Source: Lentisphaerales bacterium (GTDB taxonomy: Bacteria; Verrucomicrobiota; Kiritimatiellia; SPBP01). Taken from it: 33,738 bases of DNA. The DNA lies in contig SPBP01000002.1 in the NCBI GenBank assembly GCA_004525935.1, positions 1-33,738 of the forward strand. The letters are read 5' to 3'. The notes below the pieces were generated by a model. That model saw only the letters and a program-made list of their open reading frames with translations. It searched no databases and was not told the DNA's origin. A program made the translations under genes and the position numbers. Of the stretch, positions 14,556 through 23,309 are shown one piece after another. Position 1 is the first letter of the stretch. Each line of letters opens with the position of its first letter.

Positions 14556-15647
14556 ATGTCCATAATACATGATCTGTTGGAAAAAGCGGTCTCGGTGGGT
14601 GCATCGGACGTCCATATCAAGCCGGACCAGGAACCACACTACCGCGTGAGCGGTCACCTTGTTGAGAGCGGGTTCGAAATCCTGACGACGAAACAGCTCG
14701 AGGAAATTGTCCTCGATATTCTTCCTCCGCATCTGACTGAAATGTACAAGGCCGAACACGAAGCTGACTTCTCGCATGTGGAAGAGGATGTTGGCCGGTT
14801 TCGTGTGAACATTTTCATGGCCCAGCATATCCCGACGCTCGCGATGCGACACGTTAAGACCGATGTCCCAAGCTTGTCGGAACTGGGCCTGCCGCCGGTT
14901 CTCGAGAAGCTCGCACTGGTGCCGAGGGGTATCATTCTTCTCTCCGGCACAACTGGATCGGGCAAATCAACGACGCTGGCGGCAATCATTCAGCGGATTA
15001 ACCAGAACTTGCGCCGCCGCATTATAACGATTGAAGACCCGGTCGAGTACATCTTCCCAGACCAGCAGAGCCTTATTACCCAGAGGGAGATCGGGCTTGA
15101 TACGCTGTCGTTCAACGCCGCGCTGAAACGGGTCATGAGGCAGGATCCTGACGTGATTATGGTCGGTGAAATGCGCGATCATATCAGCTTCATGGCCGCA
15201 CTGGCCGCCTCGGAGACGGGGCATCTGGTCCTTTCCACGCTGCATTCGGGCACAGCCGATAAGTCGATCTACCGTATTCTGGACCTGTTCCCGGCAAGCG
15301 AGCGAGACCAGATGCGTATGTCGCTTGCAGCCAACCTTCATGCGATCATCTGCCAGCGGCTTATTCCAACAATTCGCGGGGGCGTAGTGCCGGCTTGTGA
15401 GATTCTTATAAACACTCCTACGGTCCGCAAGCTGTTGAACAAGAATCAACTGGATATCATCAGCGCTGCCATTGAGACCGGTGGTGAGGACGACATGCAG
15501 AACTTCAACAAGAGCGTTTATGACCTGATCAAGGCGGGCCTGATTTCGGAGAGTGAGGGCATGCGCCACGCCAGCAACCCCGAAGCCCTGAGAATGAATC
15601 TCCAGGGCATATTCCTCGACGAAGGCAGGCGCATTCTCGCAACATAA
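14556..15647 (+). CDS. pilT: Type IV pilus retraction-type ATPase PilT/PilU
   Basis: A hexameric secretion-type ATPase that powers pilus retraction. The 363 residues begin with the family N-domain (ASDVHIKPDQEPHYRVSGHL). Walker A is GTTGSGKST (131-139), the Asp box follows (ITIEDPVEYIF), Walker B is VIMVGEMRD (200-208), and the His box is ETGHLVLSTLHSG (220-232). Near the C-terminus the AIRNLIRE-type signature of classic PilT is not obvious, so PilU or a PilT-like paralogue is possible. No pilin, pilB or pilC is adjacent. It precedes the fabG-fabF-acp set in the same direction with a 56-bp gap. Confidence 0.9.
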   Translation: MSIIHDLLEKAVSVGASDVHIKPDQEPHYRVSGHLVESGFEILTTKQLEEIVLDILPPHLTEMYKAEHEADFSHVEEDVGRFRVNIFMAQHIPTLAMRHVKTDVPSLSELGLPPVLEKLALVPRGIILLSGTTGSGKSTTLAAIIQRINQNLRRRIITIEDPVEYIFPDQQSLITQREIGLDTLSFNAALKRVMRQDPDVIMVGEMRDHISFMAALAASETGHLVLSTLHSGTADKSIYRILDLFPASERDQMRMSLAANLHAIICQRLIPTIRGGVVPACEILINTPTVRKLLNKNQLDIISAAIETGGEDDMQNFNKSVYDLIKAGLISESEGMRHASNPEALRMNLQGIFLDEGRRILAT

Positions 15648-15703
15648 GGCTGGCACGCGGACCGTCGATCCGTTGCACGTCGTGGTCCTGGGGTATTGTC
15701 TTG

Positions 15704-16444
15704 ATGTATGCGCTCAGCGGGAAAGTGGTGCTGGTTACCGGGTCCACCCGCGGTATCGGGCGCGCGATTGCCGCGCGCCTGCTGGAAGCCGGGGCAACGG
15801 TGGGAATTCACGGGCGCGATATGGCAACGGTCCGTGGCGTTTGCGCGGAGCTTGCATCCGATCCATCTCGTACTATAGCGGTTGCGGGCGACTTCTCAGA
15901 TCCCTCCCGTGCTGCTGCTGCTGTTCGCGAGGTCACAGAGGTGACAGGAAAGCTGGATGGCCTCGTGAATAATGCGGGCGGTGGTAAGGCAGTGGCATTC
16001 CGCGGAATGGAACTTGAGAAGTGGCGGCAGACGTTTGCAGTGAACCTGGAGGCTGCGGTTCTTGCGTGTCGGGAGGCATACCTGGTGATGCGCCGACAGG
16101 AGGGTGGCAGCATGGTGAATGTGGCCTCGATTGCAGCGCATGGCCCCGGGAAATGGATGGGCGCGGATTACGCGGCAAGCAAGGCGGGACTGGTGAGCGT
16201 TACGCGGAGCCTGGCCCAGGAGGCCGCACAATTCGGGATTCGCGTGAACGCAGTGTCGCCGGGGTTGATCGAAACGGATATGACCGCGGTGCTGGGCGAT
16301 GCGCAGAAGAAGTCGCTCCATATTCCCATGAACCGGTTGGGGCGACCCGATGAGGTGGCGGAGGTGGTCGTGTTTCTTCTTTCGTCAGAATCATCATATA
16401 TGACAGGTCAGGTGTTGCACGTGGATGGTGGGATGTTGATGTGA
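15704..16444 (+). CDS. fabG: SDR oxidoreductase, 3-oxoacyl-ACP reductase type
   Basis: FabG-type enzymes use NADPH to reduce 3-oxoacyl-ACP to 3-hydroxyacyl-ACP. The 246 residues carry the cofactor motif TGSTRGIG (12-19), NNAG (89-92) and the catalytic set N114, S142, Y156 and K160 (YAASK). The terminal GQVLHVDGGMLM is also typical. The ATG at 15704 was chosen over the in-frame TTG directly before it. It sits 10 bp upstream of fabF and in one operon with an acyl carrier protein, which argues for a reductase acting on ACP-bound intermediates, although SDR specificity cannot be read from sequence. It may be a second, specialised set, not the main fatty-acid one. Confidence 0.85.
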   Translation: MYALSGKVVLVTGSTRGIGRAIAARLLEAGATVGIHGRDMATVRGVCAELASDPSRTIAVAGDFSDPSRAAAAVREVTEVTGKLDGLVNNAGGGKAVAFRGMELEKWRQTFAVNLEAAVLACREAYLVMRRQEGGSMVNVASIAAHGPGKWMGADYAASKAGLVSVTRSLAQEAAQFGIRVNAVSPGLIETDMTAVLGDAQKKSLHIPMNRLGRPDEVAEVVVFLLSSESSYMTGQVLHVDGGMLM

Positions 16445-16454
16445 GCGGGGAATA

Positions 16455-17705
16455 ATGAACGCTAAACGACAGGTTGTGGTTACAGGGATGGGGCTTATAA
16501 CGCCGCTCGGACTCGACGAGCAGACTTTCTGGCAGAATATGCTGGCCGGACGCTCCGCGATTCGTCGCATCAGCGCGTTTGATGTTGCAGAACTTTACAA
16601 GGCCAAGAACGGAGCGGAGGTGGACAGCGAACAGCTCGCGGCGGCGTTGGAGGCGGCGAAGATCAGGGCGTCGGACAGAACGGTCGACATGGGCCTGCTG
16701 GCAGCATCGGCGGCGCTAGCCTCGGCAGGCCTGCTCGATGCGGAGGGACGCTGCACAGAGAAAGGGGTGGCTACGATTATCGGTAGCGGCGGCGGCCCGA
16801 TCCTGACAGTGGAAGAAGGGTATCGCCGCTTCGCAGAACTGGGGGACCGCGGGATGCGGCCTACGTCGATTATCCGTGGCATGCTGAATGTAATCTGCTC
16901 GCATTTGTCGATGCGATACCGGCTGACGGGTCCGAATTATATGGTGGTTTCCGCATGTACATCGTCTACGAACGCGATGGGTATTGCCTTTCGAATGATC
17001 CGTGACGGCTATGCGGACAGGGCTTTGTGCGGAGGGACGGAATCGTTCTTTGCCTCCTTAGTGTACCGATGCTGGGATAAGCTCGGAGTGATGTCAACCA
17101 ACCCGGATCCGGCAGCGGCAAGTAGGCCATTCGACACGAACCGCGATGGGTTTGTGCTGGGGGAAGGGGCCGGAATGCTGGTGCTGGAGTCGCTGGAACA
17201 AGCAAAGGCACGCGGGGCTGTAATTCGCGGCGAAATCGCCGGCTATGGAGAATCGTCGGACGCGGAACATATGACGCGGCCGAGTGTTGAGGGACAGGTC
17301 CGGGCAATGCGCGCGGCACTCGAATCGGCAGAAACCTCGGCGGATGAAATCGGGTTCGTGAATGCACACGGAACGGCGACGAAGACAAATGATGAATGTG
17401 AAAGCAAGTCGGTGCGCGAGGTACTCGGAGGCTCGGCGGATCGGGTGCCGGTGGCATCGAACAAATCTTTCTTCGGCCACATGCTGGGGGCGTCCGGCGC
17501 TGTTGAGACAGCAGCAGCTCTGCTTGGCCTGGAATGTGGCCGAGTGCCGCCGAATCTGAATCTTGTCAATCCAGACCCGCTGTGTAATCTTAACCTGGTG
17601 GGCAAGGATGCGATCGACGTCAATGCGTCCGTTGTCATGAAGAACAGTTTCGGATTTGGCGGCAACAACGCTGTGCTCATTCTCAGGAAGGCGCCGGTTG
17701 GCTGA
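16455..17705 (+). CDS. fabF: Beta-ketoacyl-ACP synthase II
   Basis: KAS II condenses malonyl-ACP with acyl-ACP. The 416-residue protein has the thiolase-fold Cys-His-His triad: C168 in VSACTSSTNA, H305 in NAHGTATKTND and H342 in SFFGHMLGASG. GFGGNNAVLIL near the end is also family-typical. The segment between 44 and 100 (AELYKAKNGAEVDSEQLAAA) is less usual, and the phrase replacing the common DAYHIT is DAEHMTRP. Ribosome site GGGGA is close to the ATG. fabG is 10 bp upstream and acp 48 bp downstream. This three-gene order also occurs in specialised lipid or aryl-polyene-like clusters, but no ketosynthase chain-length partner or thioesterase is seen here. Confidence 0.93.
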   Translation: MNAKRQVVVTGMGLITPLGLDEQTFWQNMLAGRSAIRRISAFDVAELYKAKNGAEVDSEQLAAALEAAKIRASDRTVDMGLLAASAALASAGLLDAEGRCTEKGVATIIGSGGGPILTVEEGYRRFAELGDRGMRPTSIIRGMLNVICSHLSMRYRLTGPNYMVVSACTSSTNAMGIAFRMIRDGYADRALCGGTESFFASLVYRCWDKLGVMSTNPDPAAASRPFDTNRDGFVLGEGAGMLVLESLEQAKARGAVIRGEIAGYGESSDAEHMTRPSVEGQVRAMRAALESAETSADEIGFVNAHGTATKTNDECESKSVREVLGGSADRVPVASNKSFFGHMLGASGAVETAAALLGLECGRVPPNLNLVNPDPLCNLNLVGKDAIDVNASVVMKNSFGFGGNNAVLILRKAPVG

Positions 17706-17753
17706 CCTGCGCCATTCGATGGATCCCATTGCGGGAGGAAGGAATTCAACGAG

Positions 17754-17999
17754 ATGACAAGACCGGAAATCGGCGAGAAACTCCGCCAGGTGATGAAGGA
17801 ATCGGTACGTAAGGAGCTGGACTGGCAGAATGTGACGGAGAACTCCCGGATTGCAGAACTCGGTTTCGATTCACTGTCGATCCTGGACCTTGTCTATGAC
17901 GTGCAGCAGGCGTTCGCCATAGACTTCGACGCGGAAGAGCTTGTCGGGGTCAGGACGGTGGATGACCTGGTGTCGTTCCTGGAAGCGCGCCTGCAATAA
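17754..17999 (+). CDS. acpP: Acyl carrier protein
   Basis: An 81-residue acyl carrier protein with the phosphopantetheine-attachment site GFDSLS (Ser40). The surrounding four-helix pattern fits: the first helix is EIGEKLRQVMKESV, and the fourth ends DDLVSFLEARL. A GGAGGAAGGA stretch about a dozen bases upstream supports the ATG. It is somewhat less acidic than the housekeeping ACP, consistent with a specialised role beside fabG and fabF. It is the last gene of that plus-strand operon, and convergent uppP follows. Confidence 0.9.
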   Translation: MTRPEIGEKLRQVMKESVRKELDWQNVTENSRIAELGFDSLSILDLVYDVQQAFAIDFDAEELVGVRTVDDLVSFLEARLQ

Positions 18000-18045
18000 C
18001 CCCCGCACCCACCCGCGCACGCGGATGAACCGGGCGGGAACTGCG

Positions 18046-19014
18046 TCAGATCAGAATCAGCACGGCTGCTCCGAGTATGACGCGGTATATCCCGAACGGC
18101 CACATCCCATGCCCCGTGAGCCATTTGACGAAGCCGCGTACGGATAATGCGGCGACTGCACCGCTTATGATGAGGCCGACGAGAACAACCCCCGGGCCCG
18201 CGAACTCGAGAAGCTGGGGCCCGCTTCGGACCGCTTCATAGAGCGTGGCAGACCCGAGCGTGGGCAGCGCAAGAAGGAAGCTGAACTTTGCGGAGGTGAC
18301 AATGTTCAGCCCGGCAAGAAGACCGGCGACGATTGTTACCATGCTGCGTGACATGCCGGGCCACATGGCAAGGCACTGCGCGACCCCGATGATCGCTGCT
18401 TGCCGCCATGTGACTGAATCCAATCCCGTTGACGGTGCCGTGGCACGACGTGTGCATGATCGCTCGGCAATGATCATGACAATGCCGCCGATGATGAGGG
18501 CGGCAGCAACGGGAATGGGCCCAAACAGATGCCGCTTAATGGCGCCATGCAACAGGAGCCCGGTAACGGCGGCAGGAAGAAAGGCAACGGCGAGCAGGCC
18601 GGCAAGCCGGAGCCCGGCTTTGTTCTGGCCAAGCAGCCCGAGGCCTATCTGCGCAACCCGTTTGCGATACAGGCCGAGCACCGCGAGGACTGCGCCGAGC
18701 TGTATTACTATCTCGTAGGCATCGACGGCAGGCGACTTTATGACTTCGCGGCCAAGCCAGCTGCGGTCACGGCCAAATACGGTGAGCTTCATCAGGTGTC
18801 CGACAAGGATCATGTGCCCGGTGGAAGATATGGGGAGGTATTCGGTGAGGCCTTCAACCACGGCGAGCGTTGCGGCTTCACGCATGTGGATCGCAGCAAC
18901 CGGGGTGACATGTGCCTCGGCCTCCGCGGCGGCACTGCAGAAAGACCCGGCAAGCGCAACAGCCACGAGGGCCGCGCACAGTAGCGGTCTGCGCTTGCGC
19001 GTTCCGAATTGCAT
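18046..19014 (-). CDS. uppP: Undecaprenyl-diphosphatase UppP (BacA)
   Basis: UppP removes the terminal phosphate of undecaprenyl pyrophosphate, recycling the lipid carrier for peptidoglycan and O-antigen. The 322-residue protein has EGLTEYLPISSTGH at about 54-67, GMSRSMVTI (the GxSRS motif) near 223-230, and about eight membrane segments, ending with a short hydrophobic tail. The N-terminus before the family core is extended by about 43 residues and looks like a signal sequence (basic QFGTRKRRP then a hydrophobic stretch to about 30). I chose ATG 19014, 7 bp after the ppdK stop; a longer frame from 19065 would overlap ppdK. It lies just downstream of ppdK in one unit. Alternative starts nearer the core cannot be excluded. 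Confidence 0.9.
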   Translation of the reverse strand: MQFGTRKRRPLLCAALVAVALAGSFCSAAAEAEAHVTPVAAIHMREAATLAVVEGLTEYLPISSTGHMILVGHLMKLTVFGRDRSWLGREVIKSPAVDAYEIVIQLGAVLAVLGLYRKRVAQIGLGLLGQNKAGLRLAGLLAVAFLPAAVTGLLLHGAIKRHLFGPIPVAAALIIGGIVMIIAERSCTRRATAPSTGLDSVTWRQAAIIGVAQCLAMWPGMSRSMVTIVAGLLAGLNIVTSAKFSFLLALPTLGSATLYEAVRSGPQLLEFAGPGVVLVGLIISGAVAALSVRGFVKWLTGHGMWPFGIYRVILGAAVLILI

Positions 19015-19021
19015 GAGGGCG

Positions 19022-21748
19022 CTACGAAGCCTGTATGGCCGCCTGTGCGGCCGCAATCCGCGCAATGGGTACGCGGAAGGGACTGCAACTGACGTAGTTC
19101 AGCCCCAGTTTGAAGCAGAATTCAACGGATGCTGGATCCCCGCCCTGTTCCCCACATATTCCGACCTTGAGGCCTTTGCGGATCGCGCGTCCCTTGCGTA
19201 CCGCCATTTCCACAAGCTGCCCGATGCCGTCCTGATCAATAGTCTGGAACGGATCGGCCGCGAGAATACGACGGTCAAGATATTCCCCGAGGAAGCCGCC
19301 AATATCATCACGGCTGAACCCGAACCCCATCTGGGTGAGGTCGTTGGTGCCGAACGAGAAGAACTCTGCCTCTTCGGCCATGCGGTCGGCAAGCAGGCAG
19401 GCTCGCGGGATTTCAATCATCGTGCCAAACATATGCGGGACCGCTTTGAGCTTCATGCGGGTACAGATATCTGCGTGGACCCGCTTGCACAGTTGCTTCT
19501 GGTCCACGAGTTCCCTGCTATCACAGGTCACGGGAATCATTATTTCCGGATGGCATTTCGCACCGGATTTGACCAGTTCGGCCGCCGCCTCGAGAATGGC
19601 ACGGACCTGCATTTCAGTCACTTCGGGATACGTGACCCCGAGCCGAACTCCACGATGCCCCATCATGGGGTTGCTCTCGTGTAGCTCGTTTCCACGCGTC
19701 TGGATGTCTTTGACAGTGATTCCAAGCGCCTTCGCGAGCTCTTTCTGCTTTGCGGGATTCTGAGGAACGAACTCGTGCAGCGGCGGGTCGAGTAGCCTTA
19801 TGGTAACCGGCATTCCGCCCATCGCGGCCATTGTCGCTTTCATATCGCGTTTGACATAGACGAACAACTGGTCCAGCGCTTTGCGTCGTTCTTGTTCGGT
19901 GGCGCTGAGGATCATCTTGCGTAACAGGAACAGGGGCTTTTCGCTGCCTTTGCCGTAGAACATGTGCTCAGTTCTGAAGAGCCCTATTCCTTCCGCCCCG
20001 AAAGCGCGCGCGGCTCGTGCATCAGCAGGCGTATCGGCATTTGCACGCACCCCGAGTGTGCGGAACTTGTCCACAATCTTCATGAACCGCTGGAATCGGG
20101 GGTTTTCCGTTGCATCAATCATCTTGAGCTGGCCCTTGTAAACCAGGCCACGGGTCCCGTTCAGGGTGACGAAGTCGCCTTCGCGTAATGTTTGTCCGCC
20201 AGCCGTTGCCCGGCGCTGTTTTGCGTCGACGTGCATGTCGCCGGCGCCAACTATACAGCACTTGCCCCACCCGCGGGCAACGAGCGCGGCATGACTTGTC
20301 ATGCCGCCGCGTGCGGTCAGAATGCCCTCTGCAGCGCGCATACCCTCGACATCCTCTGGATTGGTCTCTTCACGAACGAGTATGACGCACTTGCCGGCTT
20401 TCGCCCACTTCACGGCATCAGCGGCCGTGAACACAAGCTGACCGACCGCGCCTCCGGGGCCGGCGGGTAACCCTTTTGTGATCGGGCTGGCCTTCTTCTC
20501 GGCGGCAGGATCGACAATCGGATGAAGCAACTCGTCAAGTTGTGCGGGCTTGACGCGCATTACCGCCATCTTTTCGGTAATGAGTTTTTCGCGCAGCATG
20601 TCCATGGCCACGTTGAGAGCGGCTGTGCCGGTTCGCTTGCCAACGCGCGTTTGCAGCAGGAATAGTTTGCCGTCCTGAATAGTGAATTCAATGTCCTGCA
20701 TGTCGCGGTAATGCCGCTCGAGCTTCTTCTGAATGCCGTCCAGTTCCCTGTAGCTCTTCGGCATCGCTTTTTCAAGCGAGACAAGATGCCGGTTTTGATC
20801 GCCCTTTGTGGATTCATTGAGCGGCGACGGAGTGCGCGTGCCGGCAACGACGTCTTCGCCCTGTGCGTTGGCAAGCCACTCGCCATAGAATTTTCGTTCG
20901 CCCGTAGCGGGGTTACGCGTGAAGGCAACGCCTGTGGCAGATGTGTCGCCCATGTTTCCGAAGACCATGGCCTGTACGTTTGTTGCTGTGCCCCAGTCGT
21001 GGGGAATTGATTCAATATTGCGATAAGCAATGGCTCTGCGTCCGTTCCAGCTCTTGAAGACAGCGCTTATGCCGCCCCATAATTGCCGCATGGCATCGTC
21101 CGGGAACGATTTGCCCAAGACCTTCTTTACGCGCGTGCGATATTCACGGCAGAGGTACTTGAGGTCGGCGACAGTGAGGTCTGTATCGTTCTTGTAGCCT
21201 TTCTTCTTCTTGAGGCTGCCCATGATGTGTTCGAGCTGCGCGCGAATTCCTTCGCCCTCCTTGGGTTCAATTCCCTCGGCCTTTTCCATGACGACATCGG
21301 AATACATGGTGATGAGCCGGCGATATGCATCGTAAACGAATCGTTCGTTGCCGGTCTTTGCGACGAGCGCGGGCAGTGTCTTCGAGCAGAGCCCGATGTT
21401 CAAAACGGTTTCCATCATGCCGGGCATGGACTGGCGGGCGCCGGACCGACAGGAGAGAAGCAGCGGGTTGCGGGTGTCGCCGAATTTCATGCCCATCTCG
21501 CGCTCTACCCGTTTCAACGCTTTCTCGACTGCGGCTTTGAGGGATTTCGGGTATTTCATGCCGCTTGCAAAGTATTCGTTGCAACATCCGGTGGTGATGG
21601 TGAAACCGGACGGCACTGGAATGCCGAGCTTGCTCATCTCGGCCAGATTGGCGCCTTTGCCGCCAAGCAGGTTCTTCATGCCGGCATTACCTTCGCCTTT
21701 GCCGCCACCAAACGAGTACACGTATTTCCGGGTCTTTGCTCCAGCCAT
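19022..21748 (-). CDS. ppdK: Pyruvate, phosphate dikinase
   Basis: PPDK interconverts pyruvate + ATP + phosphate with phosphoenolpyruvate + AMP + pyrophosphate. The 908 residues follow the family plan. An ATP-grasp N-terminal region opens with YVYSFGGGKGEGNAGMKNLLG, and a phospho-histidine domain has the catalytic His in GGMTSHAALVARGWG (about residue 460). A PEP/pyruvate TIM barrel holds GICGEQGGDP, with the catalytic Cys near residue 840. The start was set at ATG 21748 because AGGAG stands upstream of it; a longer frame from 21802 adds 18 residues with no family match. Transcription probably begins at the strong promoter 21830-21857, and uppP follows by 7 bp. PPDK here may replace pyruvate kinase or serve gluconeogenesis. 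Confidence 0.97.
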   Translation of the reverse strand: MAGAKTRKYVYSFGGGKGEGNAGMKNLLGGKGANLAEMSKLGIPVPSGFTITTGCCNEYFASGMKYPKSLKAAVEKALKRVEREMGMKFGDTRNPLLLSCRSGARQSMPGMMETVLNIGLCSKTLPALVAKTGNERFVYDAYRRLITMYSDVVMEKAEGIEPKEGEGIRAQLEHIMGSLKKKKGYKNDTDLTVADLKYLCREYRTRVKKVLGKSFPDDAMRQLWGGISAVFKSWNGRRAIAYRNIESIPHDWGTATNVQAMVFGNMGDTSATGVAFTRNPATGERKFYGEWLANAQGEDVVAGTRTPSPLNESTKGDQNRHLVSLEKAMPKSYRELDGIQKKLERHYRDMQDIEFTIQDGKLFLLQTRVGKRTGTAALNVAMDMLREKLITEKMAVMRVKPAQLDELLHPIVDPAAEKKASPITKGLPAGPGGAVGQLVFTAADAVKWAKAGKCVILVREETNPEDVEGMRAAEGILTARGGMTSHAALVARGWGKCCIVGAGDMHVDAKQRRATAGGQTLREGDFVTLNGTRGLVYKGQLKMIDATENPRFQRFMKIVDKFRTLGVRANADTPADARAARAFGAEGIGLFRTEHMFYGKGSEKPLFLLRKMILSATEQERRKALDQLFVYVKRDMKATMAAMGGMPVTIRLLDPPLHEFVPQNPAKQKELAKALGITVKDIQTRGNELHESNPMMGHRGVRLGVTYPEVTEMQVRAILEAAAELVKSGAKCHPEIMIPVTCDSRELVDQKQLCKRVHADICTRMKLKAVPHMFGTMIEIPRACLLADRMAEEAEFFSFGTNDLTQMGFGFSRDDIGGFLGEYLDRRILAADPFQTIDQDGIGQLVEMAVRKGRAIRKGLKVGICGEQGGDPASVEFCFKLGLNYVSCSPFRVPIARIAAAQAAIQAS

Positions 21749-21783
21749 TGTTACACACTCCTGTTTCCTTGTTGCAGATGTGA

Positions 21784-21810
21784 CCCCCAAGAGATACCGC
21801 ACAAAGGGGG
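21784..21810 (-). repeat. Leader hairpin of ppdK
   Basis: On the transcribed (minus) strand CCCCC pairs with GGGGG across a 17-nt loop, about 40-65 nt upstream of the ppdK start and inside the predicted leader. It could tune translation; evidence is only the pairing. Confidence 0.3.
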
Positions 21811-21829
21811 ATTCCGTACGCAGAAGCAG

Positions 21830-21857
21830 ACTCTAGCAAACGGCGTGCGGCTGTCAA
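21830..21857 (-). promoter_or_regulatory. Sigma-70-type promoter for ppdK
   Basis: On the minus strand a perfect -35 TTGACA is followed after 16 nt by TAGAGT, about 80 bp upstream of the ppdK start. It is in the 147-bp gap behind the outer-membrane protein gene. Confidence 0.6.
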
Positions 21858-21895
21858 GCCGGACCGATAGCGGCAATGGATGTTTGCCCGCGCCG

Positions 21896-23080
21896 TTACC
21901 ACTCGGCGTCGAGCGAGAAGAGCAGGTGCCCTTCACTCGGAAAGCTGTATTCGTCCACCGTTACGTTGCTGCCTGCGATGGCCCCGGCAATATCGAACCG
22001 GATGGTCTCCGCGCCCAGCGATAGGCCAAGACACCACGCCGGCGGCCCGCCTTCGAGATTCATGAGCATTCCGAACCTTGCCGATATTCCACCCGTGAGC
22101 TGGCAGGCTAGTCCACCGCCAAGCTGGCGGGATTTGTATCCGCCTATCATTGTCTCGTTCGCGGTGAGATCCAGATCTGCTGCGGCGGACCACTTGTCGC
22201 TTATCGTATAGGCAACGCCTGCGCGCGCCTGCATGTCGGCACTCAATTCCTGGCCAGAGTTCGCCGTGGCGAACGATGGCGAATTGATGTTGCGCAATAC
22301 AAGACCGGCTGCAAGTTTTTCGGTCTCGTCAATGTACTGAACGCCAAGGTCCATCCCGAATCCAGTGTCGGTGTTGTCGCCATTCAACAGGTGATCCTCA
22401 ACGTCCTCAAAGTCTGCGGTTACCGTCTCGGCAATATTATAGGTGGCGGCTGGTATGAGCTTGAGAGCGCCACCGACGTTTATTCGACCTGCCTCCAGCG
22501 GGAAAGTGTGCCCGTACGCGAACGGGATTTCGGCGAGAACGAGGCCGCGTGCATACAAGGCGGAATCATTATAGGCAAACGAATTAGGGTCCGTGAGCGG
22601 ATCGGTGGAATTGATGTGGATTGCGTCGATCGCGGTGTAAACCGCCATTTCGCCACCGCCGAATACGCCGGTCCCGAACTTGCCGATCTTCAGGCCGAAG
22701 GTGGCGCCGGGCATGAACATAAGGCCGTCATCCGCCTGTATTGTTACAATTTCGCCGATGATGTTGAGTGCGTCCTGGCTGGCGGGGTTGCCAATGGCGG
22801 TGTTCCAGTCGTATCCCATCAGGTTGTTGATGTGGCCGGCGATGCCTGTGTCTCGGACGCCGATACCAAACACTACTGATACTGCGGTATTGCCGGGTTC
22901 CTCCGCGAGTGCTGCAGGGTTGTAGTATGACGCGAGCGCGTTTTCCGGGCGAGCAACGCCGGCGCCACCCATGGACAACGCTCTGGGACCGATCATCCGG
23001 AATTCGAGTGCACTCGCGGGCATTGCTACGGACAACACCAGCGCCGCCGTTGTCGCCATCAACCTGCCTATATTCCTCAT
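21896..23080 (-). CDS. Outer-membrane beta-barrel protein (TraF-like/PorV-like)
   Basis: A 394-residue secreted protein with a clear signal peptide (about 1-25, cleaved after ASA). The mature N-terminus, GPRALSMGGAGVARPENALA then SYYNPAALA, is typical of the FadL/PorV-like and 'TraF_2' outer-membrane families. The rest is alternating beta-strand-like sequence with glycine turns and ends in a C-terminal Trp (DAEW), the usual barrel-insertion signal. ATG 23080 was chosen for the G-rich ribosome site six bases upstream; an in-frame TTG lies two codons earlier. It is divergent from tkt with its own promoter at 23152-23180. Despite the TraF-type family label, no conjugation genes are near, and a transport or surface-anchoring role is only a guess. 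Confidence 0.85.
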   Translation of the reverse strand: MRNIGRLMATTAALVLSVAMPASALEFRMIGPRALSMGGAGVARPENALASYYNPAALAEEPGNTAVSVVFGIGVRDTGIAGHINNLMGYDWNTAIGNPASQDALNIIGEIVTIQADDGLMFMPGATFGLKIGKFGTGVFGGGEMAVYTAIDAIHINSTDPLTDPNSFAYNDSALYARGLVLAEIPFAYGHTFPLEAGRINVGGALKLIPAATYNIAETVTADFEDVEDHLLNGDNTDTGFGMDLGVQYIDETEKLAAGLVLRNINSPSFATANSGQELSADMQARAGVAYTISDKWSAAADLDLTANETMIGGYKSRQLGGGLACQLTGGISARFGMLMNLEGGPPAWCLGLSLGAETIRFDIAGAIAGSNVTVDEYSFPSEGHLLFSLDAEW

Positions 23081-23151
23081 TATCAACCCCCCTGTGTGCT
23101 TTTTGCGCGGCCGGCCCGCCGCATTATGCCCGGTGGAAAACCTATCGGATG

Positions 23152-23180
23152 AATCTAGTGCGTCGCCGTCTGTCTGGCAA
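23152..23180 (-). promoter_or_regulatory. Sigma-70-type promoter for outer-membrane protein gene
   Basis: On the minus strand TTGCCA is followed by a 17-nt spacer and TAGATT, leaving a leader of about 65 nt before ATG 23080. Confidence 0.5.
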
Positions 23181-23198
23181 GAATAAAGCGGCCCCTCC

Positions 23199-23215
23199 GG
23201 CCTGTATACAAGGCC
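23199..23215. promoter_or_regulatory. Palindrome between divergent promoters
   Basis: GGCCT-GTATACA-AGGCC forms an inverted repeat, and the TGTATACA within it is itself an 8-bp palindrome. It lies between the tkt and outer-membrane-protein promoters, where an operator could act on both. Confidence 0.35.
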
Positions 23216-23234
23216 CCTTCCGGAGGATCGAGGC

Positions 23235-23263
23235 TGGACATCTCGGGCACATTAAAGTATACG
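23235..23263 (+). promoter_or_regulatory. Sigma-70-type promoter for tkt-murA
   Basis: TGGACA (five of six to consensus) is followed after 17 nt by TATACG, with the tkt start 47 bp beyond the -10 element. Confidence 0.5.
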
Positions 23264-23309
23264 GTAGAGCTCTGGTTTGGACTACAGTCTCAGCGGGGGA
23301 GAACTAGCT

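Noticed and set aside
18740-19684. Plus-strand frame (314 residues) across uppP and ppdK
   Set aside because: It overlaps two strong genes on the other strand and has low-complexity composition.
21083-22024. Long plus-strand frame (313 residues) opposite ppdK
   Set aside because: It overlaps ppdK and crosses into the ppdK promoter spacer. No family motif is present.
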